Positions 34,181-44,500 of a DNA stretch of 64,000 nt are shown here, in pieces. The notes beneath the pieces were generated by a model, which saw only the letters and a list, made by a program, of their open reading frames with translations, made no database searches and was not told the DNA's origin. A program made the translations under genes and the position numbers. The DNA lies in the NCBI RefSeq assembly GCF_036370855.1, contig NC_088112.1:17910469-17974468 (forward strand). The letters run 5' to 3'. Each line of letters begins with the position of its first letter. Positions within the stretch are counted from its first letter, which is position 1. The stretch is from Dromaius novaehollandiae (Eukaryota > Chordata > Aves > Casuariiformes > Dromaiidae).

Positions 34181-35354
34181 GGCTCAGCAGTGTGGATTTT
34201 TTTTGATGAGTTTTATCTGTAGGAGAGATTTCAACAACTACAAATCTACAGAATAAGTTATAAAGAAGCTCTTGTTGCTTTGAGAAACTAAAAATACAAA
34301 GACGTCCCTGATTGAACAGGGCATTTCATGAATATGCATGTAAACCCAGAAGTACCTGCGGTTTCTGCTCTTCCTCTTGTTTCTACTTTACTACTGTTCT
34401 CTTCATCCTCGTACATTCAGGAGATTTCACTGCACTGTACGTCACAAGGAAAAGAGAGACAAATTTTCTTAATAGTTGCCATAATAAAATGTTTTCCCAA
34501 ATAGGAGTCCTAGACTCAAAACTTCTTCATGAGAGAAAGCTGACATAAGCCTGGAGATTTTTAGTCTTTTTCTATAAAACTGCATGGTACAACCAATGTT
34601 TAATTTTTTTATTATTATTATTTGTATTGCAGTAAACTGAGGGTTTTCCTTGAGATGAGGGACCCATTTCAGTAAGCATGTATAGTAAGAGACATCCATG
34701 CTTCAGATAGCTTAAAATAAAAATAAAGAAAAAAGAGGCTTAGAGGTGAAGTTCTTGTGCACGACTAAGTGGTTGGGTTTCCTTGATACAAGGCATAGAT
34801 ACCTGTGCTACGTTGCTTCTCAAAGTGTGTTACTTTTACTCAGCACAGCCTGGTTCTGTCTGCTCTTAAACCAGCAAGTAATTTTGGTCTGTGTAAGTAG
34901 TAGGACTGACTCCAAAGCCTGCAAAATTTTAATGTGCAACTTTTTTTTTTCAGTACAGTGTTCTTCATGGTGTCAGAGCTGTTGCCACAAGGGGCTGTTA
35001 AGTCATCCGGCTCAATTCCCGTTAAATGTAGGCTATTAGAGCTCACTCTGGTTTCCCTGTGACAAGCCTCCAGAACTTTATAGGCTAAAGCACTTCATCC
35101 CTCAGAAGACTCTGCTGTGCCACAAGCAGAAAGTGAGCAAAACTGCAGTTCTAGCAGAGCATGAGGCTTGCCATGATCTGTGTGTTCTCTCCATTAGTAT
35201 AAGAACCAAACCATGGAACTGAAAAAATCCAGAAACAAAGAGAGGCAAAGCACAACTACTAATCAACCAGCCTCTGACACTAACCAGTGGGAAGAAAAAA
35301 CAAAATCAATACATCTTTAGTTAAAAGAAAGCAAGCACAGTACTGGAAGTACTC

Positions 35355-35530
35355 AAAGCCAGGAATTTTTGGCTCTGCTGTTGAGTCTTTTCTGAGGTTT
35401 TGGGCAAGGCAGACAAGCCTTGCTTTAAATTTTGTATCTGAACAATGGGAAAACTAATAGAGCTTCACTTCTCCTGAGTAACTGCTGTGAGGATGGATCA
35501 CCTGATGTTGCAAAGCACTCAAATGAGGAA
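35355..35530 (+). repeat. MIR-like SINE relic, near full length
   Basis: GCCAGGAATTTTTGGCTCTG, GAGGTTTTGGGCAAGGCAG, TTGTATCTGAACAATGGGAA then CTGCTGTGAGGATGGATC and GCAAAGCACTC follow the MIR sense order (GGCTCTGCC ... TTGGGCAAGT ... CATCTGTAAAATGGG ... GTTGTGAGGATTAA ... AAAGCGCT). Five blocks are in order. Confidence 0.6.
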
Positions 35531-38230
35531 CCATACAAAACTGCATTCTGAAGCAAATGTTTTGAACCTAGCTTTTCATAAATGCACAAATATATTCTAC
35601 CAGGATAATTGCACTGAATTTGAAACTTCTTCAAAGCAGTCTAAAATGTGGTTGCATGTTGTGTTACTCCTTCTTCAAGTTCTGCATACATTTGGTGTTA
35701 CACAGTCTAATTAAACAAGCAAATGCCTGATATAAACAAAGGTAAATACCATAAGGATTGACAACAGAAATAGCTATAATTACATTCAAATGAGTTTCCT
35801 TCCCAGTTTTGTAAAGACTAGAATTCCCCTAATTTAATTCTTTACTGTGAGATCATTCCCATCTTAAAACAGCCATTTCTACAGAGGCTGTTGCTTTGTT
35901 TGCTATATAACCCAGTCATGTCCAGTGAATTTCTCCAAATTTTTATCCGTTTCAGAGAGAGCACCTAAATTCCAGCAGCCCTGAGAGCTCTCTACTGCTG
36001 GGTCTCCACTGCCACCTTCTGAACAGAAAGGAAAATTAACTGCTTTTAATACTGCTATTCTTTTTAATGTCTACAAAAGTATTTTGGAAAGCACTGGATT
36101 CTATTCAGCACACACAGAGCAATATTTGAAACTCTGCTTTCTAATTTGTCTATACAGGATACTTTCTATAAAATATGTAGTCAGATTTTTGCTTCAGGGT
36201 GAAATTTCTTCAATTTACTTTATGTGTGTTTAATGTGAAGAAGGTACAACCTTTATATACCACTTTTCTTTTTTCAGAGAGGTTCAAATGAACAGCTAAT
36301 TATTCTTAACTTCAGATAGATTTACTCCTCTTTCAGTTGTCATTGATTCGGCTGAAAACCTCTCACTGAAAATGACAAATCTTTGCTAGCTTACACACAT
36401 AGCATTTTCATAAGGAACAAGTTATTTTCACCTCTTCTACGTCTGAAGATCCTTCTTCCTGAGAGCAGACTTGAGAAACCCAAGAGACCCTGGCATCAAA
36501 ATTTTCCTGCTTCAAATTACAGCTATTTTTTCATAGTCTCTTCAGCATCAGTTCATGCATGCACATGCTCTTGCTCTCTCTGTTCATATCATTTTATCCC
36601 TCTTTATCTTTCTTCTGCTGCTTGTATTGTGAGGGAATTCCTCATGCAGGGGCTCTGTCACTGGACTGTGGGAAAACTCTTAACGCATTGCAGATGTTAT
36701 TGCTATCTTTACAAATAATAACCGGTCATTTCCATGCTAAAGGAGAAATAGTAAACCACTGGCATCAAAGCCATATTTGCCATTGACAGCTTTGGTCTAT
36801 GTCAAGGACCATGAGGCAAAAAGCTTTTTTTTTTAAAGTATGTGGCAACAAACAGCCGCCACCACTTTACACCCGTCTTTTCTCTTCTTAAAAAAAAAAA
36901 CAGGAAGAGAAACAGGATTTTCACTCTAGTGCAACCCAGATTTAAACACTTATCTTAAACCCACTGGCAAACAAATTTGAATGAAAATTTTAAAACCACA
37001 AAATATATCTTTTTTTAAAAAAAAAGTACTATTTGCTAGTACTTTGAGGGACTGATATTGAAAAAACACCACTACTTGTTCAAATAAAAAGTAGATTACA
37101 CCTTAGATAATCTGTTTTCTGATTCATTTGCCAAATCTTGCCGTATCAGAGGTAATTTTTTTTTTAATTATTCTGGGAAAGAGGCCCTGAGTTAGGATAT
37201 TTTCAATTTATCCACTAATCTTCAGAGGTTTGTTAACTTCCCCGGATACGACACTGTGAGTTAATAGTTTTGAAGACTGCATTTCAGTTCCAGTTTCCCT
37301 TCATTTGTCTTTTTTCTTTCTTTTTTTTTTTTTTTGCTTAAAAGAAAAGCTATTTGGGCTTATTAAATTCAGTGTTTAAATGACTGCTAGAGGAGTTAGT
37401 AACAGTATTTCTCCACTGTATGGAACTGCATTAATTCAGACCTGTGACACCAAGGTTTTGCTTTTCCCCGAGCAAGCAAATATTTCTCTCTGTTGGAGAC
37501 ACATTATTGAACTTGACTCACTATAGAAAATGCTCTGGGCATCAGTGAGAAATCGCGCCATCAGTACAGCGTGCCGACGGTCAGCCCCCGCACGCCTCGC
37601 AGCCCAATGCGGCCCGTAGCTCTGCTGCGAGGTGTCCGACGGGCTCGGTAACATCGATTCGCTTTCAGTCGGCATCACACCGAGTCTCTGTTCAGCGGTC
37701 AGCTCAATCGCTCCGGGAGGATGGATGGGGTGGCCGCGACTTGCTGACTTGGATAGAAAATCGATGTTATTAGATTTCACGGCAGAGCCTGTTAGCGCCG
37801 CCTCGGAAAGACTCCCCCGGGCCTCACCTGTTAGCTACTCCGAAAGCTCAAGTGTGAGCGTGAAGCCTGGTTTAATAGTGGCATCGATCAATCTGGACAC
37901 CAAACTGCTTAAATGCAACGTTTGGCAAGTTTATTATGAGGAATTAATGGATGGTGCGACTTCTAAAGCTGGCCCTGGCCGCACAGGGAGGTGTGTGGTG
38001 ATGGCACTGAGCCCAGTGGCGGCCCTCTGCGCCCAAACCAGGCCCCGCTGCTTGAACCCCAGCCCGACTCGGGGGCCTCAGCCCGCAGGGCCGCTCCTCC
38101 AAAGCGCCCCCCCGGGGAAGGCTCCCCCCGAGGCCTGCTGGGGCCGCTGGGCAGCGGGTCGGAGCCGCAGGTGCTGAGATGGGGCCGCACCGCGGCAGGC
38201 GACGCCATTGCGCAGCACCTCCCCGCCGCC

Positions 38231-38270
38231 ACCAGGCGGGCCCCTCCCCCCTCAGGCAGGCCCCTCCCCC
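38231..38270. promoter_or_regulatory. Duplicated C-rich element in CLK4 promoter
   Basis: Two adjacent 20-bp units, each ending CAGGC(G/A)GGCCCCTCCCCC, match at 17 of 20 positions. CCCCTCCCCC boxes are typical Sp/KLF/MAZ targets. Confidence 0.55.
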
Positions 38271-38460
38271 TTCACCGCTTTCCCGCTCTTCGGAGGGGGC
38301 GGGGCTGGAGGACTTCCCGCCCCTCCCCTGGGGGGCGGGGCTCCGGCTTTCCCCTCTCAGCCGCGGCGGGATCTTCCCCTCCTACCCCCCGCCTCGGCCA
38401 ACCGCCGCTAGCGGGGGGTCTCCGCCCGCTCCCCCGTCCCCGGCGGCCGCACTGTGCGTG

Positions 38461-38468
38461 TGACGTCA
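38461..38468. promoter_or_regulatory. Consensus palindromic CRE (TGACGTCA)
   Basis: A full TGACGTCA octamer just upstream of CLK4 exon 1 in a CpG island, the usual position for CREB/ATF control. Function is inferred. Confidence 0.7.
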
Positions 38469-38469
38469 C

Positions 38470-38587
38470 TGCGCACGACGGCCGGGAGAGGGAGGGAGGG
38501 GAAGAGGTTCCTCAGCGCTGAGTAGCGGCCGCCATTTTGTTTGTGTGCGCAAGGTGGACACGGGCTCGCTCGCCTTTTTTCTCAGCT
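38470..38587 (+). other. CLK4: CLK4 noncoding exon 1 (5' boundary approximate)
   Basis: A strong donor CAGCT|GTAAGT at 38587/38588 ends a GC-rich segment that lies downstream of the CRE and includes the YY1 element. There is no ATG in the segment, consistent with a 5' UTR exon. The transcription start is not visible, so the left boundary is approximate. Confidence 0.65.
38528..38539 (-). promoter_or_regulatory. YY1-type element (GCCGCCATTTTG)
   Basis: The reverse complement contains AAGATGGCGGC-like sequence, the YY1 motif common just downstream of TSSs of housekeeping genes. It lies inside the predicted first exon. Confidence 0.6.
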
Positions 38588-39728
38588 GTAAGTGACAGAA
38601 GCGGTCCTCCTCTTTGGGCTCTTTTCTTCTTCTCGTTTTATTCCCCCCTCCTCTCTCCCTTGCTTTTCCAGGGGGCTGAAGCAGAGGGAGAAGCTGAGGG
38701 GAAGCAAAGCTTGGGCTAACGAGGGGCTGCTGGAGCCGGCTCGGCGGCCCGGGCAGAGAGGAGAGCCCTGCGTGAGGGGTTGATTGTGGAGGTGTTAAGG
38801 TGGGAGGAGGAATGTTCACTACAGCATCCCGAAGCGGGGGGAGGGCCGCTGGGGAGCCGGCCGTGGGGCCGGGCGGGCCGAGGTGGGACCCAGTGGGCGG
38901 TAGGCACTTTCGGGGGTGGAGGCCGCGCAGCTCGGTTATTCAGCCCGATCTGTGCGGAGTTGTCTGGCGCCTGCCCAGGGGGGCGACGAAGCCGAGTCCT
39001 CCCACCCCCCCACTCCCCCGCCGCTCCTGAGGCCGCCCGCAGAGAAAACCGGTGGGGAAGGGGGCTTTGCGGCTCTGGGTTGGGGCAGCGGATGTCTTAT
39101 GTAAGACCCGCTCCTGCGCACCTGCCTCCCAAACGCTCAGGTCAGGGCAGAACAGCCCGGTGGACTTCGGCCATCTGAACTGCATAATGGCCTTTGGCCT
39201 CCTCCGAGTCGTACGGCCTGCCAAGTTCTCGAGGAGATCTAGAAATTGCCGTGTAGGCAGCTCATGACAAGACGTTTGTGGCCTTTTCCGGGCACTCTGT
39301 GTACGGATCCTTTACAAGAGGCTCCTGCCCCCCCCTTGAGAATGCTTATGGCAGAGCGGGGGAGTGAAAACGACCTGCGATAGGGGTTAGGACCCTACGC
39401 TGTGTAGGAATGCGTATGTTCATGTCAGCTGCCGGTTACATAAGTGGAGCTGAAGTGCTTCGGTGCATGAATTTAAAGGGAGTGCAGAGCAGTCAAAAAT
39501 CTTAAGGTGGCTCCTACTGTAAAATGGTTTATGGCCAGTTTGGGCCTTGTGCAGACTGAATCTAGCAGTAACCTGCTCACTTGCTTTTAACTGGCTCCTT
39601 TAGGGACAGAACTTCCAGCTTCTGTCTAAATTCTAGTGTCTCGATATGGACTTCAGCAGAGCTAAGGAGCAATAGTCTTCAATTAAACCTTGCTCAAGTT
39701 TTCTGTGTCAAGTGCACCCGTCCCCCGT

Positions 39729-39741
39729 CCCCCCCCCCCCC
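39729..39741. repeat. Poly-C run
   Basis: Thirteen consecutive C, preceded by TCCCCCGT. Confidence 0.95.
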
Positions 39742-41290
39742 GGGCACTTTAATGGTGGATTATTTAGATATACATTCACTGTAGAGCTTAATCACAGCCT
39801 GCTGTGTAGCCAAACAGGAAGAAAATGGAGTCATAATTAAAATTCTCTATTCACCTATAACTGAATAGCACAAAAACAAAAAACGCTTAATCCAGAGGAA
39901 GAATGACTGAAACCTGAGTGTGTTTCATAATTTGAGTTAGATAGGTTGAAAATAGAGAAAAATGGCTTTGGAGTTGGGGAAAAAAAGAGAAGATAAGAAA
40001 TGCAGGCATGTAAATGAATACTAACTGTTCTAAGTTTTGTTCCTTTGGACATTTTTGTTTGTCCTTAGATATATGAGCATTTTCATTTCTTAGTAACATA
40101 CAATAAATAAAATTTTTGTGAGACCTGGATCCTGATTGATTCAAAGGACATACCAGTCACTATTTTTGTGTAGTGTTTGTATTTTGAAAACAGATTTCTG
40201 GAAGGGGAGTTGCTACAGGCGTTTTTTTTTTTTTTTTAAACTACTAGTTTGCCACAGATTTTACAGAAGTATCCGAAAACTTCTTTTGTCAAAATATTTG
40301 CCATTTACATGTTGTAAAACTTTGCTTATTAATGCCTCCAGTTTGTATAGAAACAATCAGTGCTGTTCTGTGTCAATTTACGGACTGAAATACCACTAAT
40401 TCTTTGTGCTATCTGCTCCTAAACTTCACTTCTTGATGTCAGTGATTACTGTGGAAACTTTGTCTTGTCCAATTTTTGCTCATTCTTCAGAAACAATATA
40501 CTGAAATAGATATGTAAGCTTATTTTTAAATATCTGTTAAAGAAGAGTAAAAGTATATGATGGGTTTTGAATTACTCTTAATTCTACAGCTATGCTTTGC
40601 TTTCCTTGTTTTTCAGTTATGCATGTACCCGTTTGAACTCAGAATTCCTGCATATAACATCCAGCAAGAGAAGCTGGTGGGTTTTGTCTCTGGCATATCA
40701 GCTGAATTGTAAAATACTCAAATATTTGCATGCTGTTAGGGTTCAAAATCTGCAAGTTGGCTTATCGTATTGTGGAGTTGTGTATTAATTTATCAGGGTT
40801 CATTTTGTGATTGACATAATTTAAAAAAATCTGGCTGTTTAACAGTGATATGTATGTAAATTTGTGTGAGCACTTGAGTTTTAGTCTGATTGAGGATATA
40901 TGACTTTAATTTAGTAATTTATGTCCAACATAGTATGAAGGACTAAATTTTTAGATTCTGTTGGAGGTAATGTTTGAAGTTTAAGGTCTCTCTTCATTAG
41001 TTTTCTGTTGAAATGTGGTTAGTCACTGAAATATTTATTTAAAATAGATTTTAATTACATGTTGGAAGCTATTAAGTGAAGATGAGTTAGCCTATGTCAC
41101 AAAATGCAAATCAAGAGTCAAATGTTACTGTGTTAGGATGGGACAGCTGTGTCTACTTGCCCACGACCAAAAAAAATAGGGGGGAAGTAAGGAAAAAAGA
41201 ACTATTTCAGGAAGACATTCTTTCTAGTTTTGTCATATTTAACCAAACTACAGTATTTGACTCACAGCTACAAGTGTGGTGTAATGCTGT

Positions 41291-41347
41291 TGTCTCTCTC
41301 TCTGTCTCTCTCTCTTTCTGTCCCTCTCTCTCTCTCTTTTTTTTTTT
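41291..41347. repeat. CT-rich microsatellite at CLK4 exon 2 acceptor
   Basis: TGTCTCTCTCTCTGTCTCTC continues through further CT units into an 11-base T run, ending 8 bases before the exon. It is both a repeat and the functional polypyrimidine tract of the acceptor. Confidence 0.9.
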
Positions 41348-41355
41348 AATGACAG

Positions 41356-41507
41356 ATGCGGCATTCTAAACGAACTCATTGTCCTGAATGGGATGATAGA
41401 AAGAGCTGGGATCAGAGAAACCACAGTAGCAGCCATAAACGCAGGAAAAGGTCCCACAGCAGTGGACAAGAAAGCAAGCACTATAAACCCCATCACTTTT
41501 CAGAAAG
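41356..41507 (+). CDS. CLK4: CLK4 exon 2 (start codon)
   Basis: The acceptor is AATGACAG; the start ATG forms the first three bases of the exon. The donor is GAAAG|GTATAA. The exon is 152 bp, ending in phase 2. It begins [18 protein letters not shown], the conserved CLK1/CLK4 N-terminus, and contains the basic KRRKRSHSS run. Confidence 0.95.
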
Positions 41508-44500
41508 GTATAAGACTCTGAATTGAGTAGCACTAATACTTCTAATTATGTCTAACATAAATACATTTTCAGAAAAACAGTTCTTAAGTGCCCGAAGTTG
41601 ATAATTCCTTGAGGCTTGGCTCACTTAAGCTTAAGAGGTAGTTGGTTTTGTTGACACAGTATGTAAACCATTAAACTGAAATACTTTAATAGAAACTTGT
41701 AAATGTTGTCACTGTTGTCAGTTACGTACTGGTGTTGAATGTGTTTGGTATTAAATTTTAAGTAAAAAATATGCATTTTCACGTATTTTTCTTAAATTGA
41801 GCGAAAGGAAGGGAAGAGGTTTGTTTAATCATTTAATACAATGGTAAGTATGAATTAGATGTCTCTTATTAATTTGGAGATGGTTTGCTTTTTCTCCCAC
41901 ACTGCTTTCACTGGAAGGATGTGTTTTTCTATGTTTTTCCCTTGAGAAGAGGATCCTGTGGAATTCTTTTAAGAGTTCATATTCATGCTTGTAAAATGCT
42001 GGACAGGGTAGGTGTATAGCAATATGGAGGCTTTTTGCCTCTGCAGCTTTTTTAAGGTTTTTTTCTGGGCAAAAGATCCTTGATCCAGATAACACTCTCT
42101 GGTTTCTACGGTGTTTAATGCAGAGCACTAAGAACGCTGTTAACTTCTCTCAGACTCTCCAGGTGTTGTTGGGGGGGGGGGGGGGGAGGGAGTGGCCTGT
42201 TAATACTGTGAGCTTTGAAAGCATAGAAGGGGATTATTGCTGTATTGAGAGCACTTTCTCCTGTGACTTCTTTAGAAATTGTGGTCGACTTGTTCAGTAT
42301 GTTCTAGGAAGTATTTCTCCTTTTTGAATGTGAATTCCTATTTATTGTGCAAACTGTGGATGGATCATGTATTGTTCATGTGGATGGCTATGTATTTGAG
42401 ACTGACAATCTCCTTAGCTTCCTAATAAAGTAACATGAAAAGCTCCACTTCTTTTGGGGAGGGAGTCAGTTACAAAACATTCTTGATGTAAAGACAGATA
42501 CCATATAACTCAGTAACTCAGCTCAAGTCACTTATCTTGTTGGAACCTCAAGTTTTTGAAGTGGAGAACATTCACTTAAAATATATTTGCAGTCATTATT
42601 TGGACGATAGAGCCATAGATGAAAGAGACCATCATGACCGGAGATATGTTGAGGAATACAGAAATGACTTCTGTGAAGTATATGACCACAGGCATTATCA
42701 CAGAGACTATGAAAAGAGTCACCATCATCACTATAGCAAATCCTCTGGTCGGAGCAGGAAAAGTAGTCATAAAAGGAAGCATAAGAGACATCATTGCTCC
42801 AGTCACCAATCACATTCGGTATGAGTAATTTTTAACTTTATTATTAATGAATTAGTGGTAATAGACTTCTTAAGTGAGTGCTAGAACTTCAAGTCCTGAT
42901 CACAGTACTTTGGGGAAGTTTATTTAATTAATAAAGGATTTGTAGTTGAATCCATTTGTGAGCATATGAATATGTTCTTAGTTGAGACTTTGGATCAGTG
43001 TTGGGGGGATTATCGTCAGTACTAATTGCACCCTGGGAATGTTGGTGGCCAATAGTTGTATCACTGGCATTCTCCTGAAAGATATATTTCAAAAATGAAG
43101 ACAGGTGACTGTTTCACAATGCAGTTATCACTTTAGTTTTACAGCATAGTGAAATGTCTGTTTTTCAGGTAGACTGTGAGATGCCATCCATCCCGTTACT
43201 AAAAAATAATTGAAGTAATGTGCCTTTTTAATATATACTTAATTGGCAGTATGAAACATGCATGTCTGTAAATTGATAAGAACAAGCTGCACAGTTCTAC
43301 ACCTGATTCCACCTTTTAAGTCATGTGCCTCACTAACGGCAGCTAATGTCTTACTAAGATGGGATAAGCTTGCTGTCTGCCTTCTTTCGAGGCATGCTGT
43401 CTGATTTTTTTTCATTATTGGCTTCATGCCCACTGGTACATCTTCAACTCCAGGTGTTTTATATCACCCTTTCTGCAATAGAAACAGAATGTTATATTAG
43501 ATTATATGTTGCAGATCAATGACTTTAGAGTAATTTTTCTTGTCTCGTTTCTCTAAACATGAAGAGTAAAATTGTGTGGTAGTTTTTTATATTTAGATGA
43601 CAAAAAGTATATATTTTTAAAATATAAGCATTTCACCTGACTGTAAGCTTAGATATATAAATAAATACTGTGTTTTGCTATTTGATAGCAAAATATTAGA
43701 AGTAGTGACTTTGCAGTCTTAATCTGTCTTCAGTTAAGCCACTGTTTGAGAGACAAAATTGTGTTGTTTTTTTCTGTTGCCTTATCACTTTAAGTATTTA
43801 TCTGAAAATCTGTTCCTTGCCATGTTTTTCTTCTGTAACATAAACTGTGCCCTGTGAATTTCTGGGGACTGAATTTGAAATTGCTCCTGCCAACTGTTCG
43901 TGGCCTGGTGCGTAACTGAATGCCTGAATATCTCCCCGCTGAATGAATTGCGTATTCTGCCCTGAATTCACTCTGATATATTGATTGGCTGGACGATCTT
44001 GGTGCCGATTCCAGAAGAGTCACCGAAGGAAAAGATCCAGGAGTGTAGAGGATGATGAGGAGGGTCACCTGATCTGTGAAAGTGGAGACGTTCTAAGAGC
44101 AAGATGTATAGAACATTTTTCAACACTTTTTAAAAACTTTTCAGCAGAAAATCTGTTTAGAATAGTATGTCAGAGGAGGGGGGCTAAAGAAATCTTCATT
44201 GCTCTTTTTGTTTTGTTTTTTTTGTGCTTTTTTGTTCTTTTGCATATCTTCTTTTCTGTAGAATTTAAATACTGTGTTCAAAAAGTTCCAAGCAGTAAAT
44301 GAACTTGAGTCTTGAGATTAGAACAAGAGATAGTTTTGTAGCTAACTGTTTTCATGACACCTGTCCAATAAAATAACACATTCAAATGCTGAGATTTAAA
44401 GTAATTATGTTTTTGTAATGGCACATTTTAAAATTACATTAATATTACTTATTCTTGTTTGAGTAGTTATATAATTCTGACTTGTGTTTGTTCTTTTTAG

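Larger units (their letters stand above)
27251..37550. other. Gene-free AT-rich interval between RASGEF1C and CLK4
   Basis: About 10 kb with no supported coding exon and no CpG island. It holds two MIR-like relics (33343-33415, 35355-35530), an AAT microsatellite (34150-34178) and homopolymer T runs near 31013-31029, 32046-32059 and 37320-37335. Candidate AATAAA at 29651-29656 could end a long RASGEF1C 3' UTR. Distal enhancers are possible but cannot be read from one sequence. Confidence 0.6.
37560..39110. promoter_or_regulatory. CLK4: CLK4 CpG island / promoter
   Basis: CpG density rises sharply at about 37560, peaks around 38100-38560 and fades near 39250. The core carries two GC boxes (38295-38305 and 38331-38341), a palindromic CRE (38461-38468) and a GCCGCCATTTTG YY1-type element (38528-38539), with no TATA box. 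This is the layout of a ubiquitous housekeeping promoter, as expected for a CLK-family gene. The upstream half (37560-38000) is also CpG-rich, so divergent transcription is possible. Confidence 0.85.
38588..41355 (+). other. CLK4 intron 1
   Basis: The 2.8-kb first intron begins in the CpG island. It contains a C13 run at 39729-39741 and ends in a CT microsatellite that forms the polypyrimidine tract of exon 2. No other feature is supported. Confidence 0.7.
41508..44500 (+). other. CLK4 introns 2-4
   Basis: Introns 41508-42592, 42819-44014 and 44106-44500. Intron 2 carries a G16 run at 42171-42186. Introns 3 and 4 flank the regulated exon 4 and in the CLK family are known to be retained or detained in the nucleus; retention here is inferred. 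Confidence 0.6.

Noticed and set aside
37632-38177. 181-codon open frame upstream of CLK4 exon 1
   Set aside because: It begins with GTG, lies in a CpG island where stops are rare, overlaps open frames on the opposite strand and has no recognisable domain.
44106-44302. Continuation of CLK4 exon 4 as an open frame into intron 4
   Set aside because: It is in the wrong frame for CLK4 (exon 4 read-through gives CIEHFST rather than YEIVAT). It matters only if intron 4 is retained.
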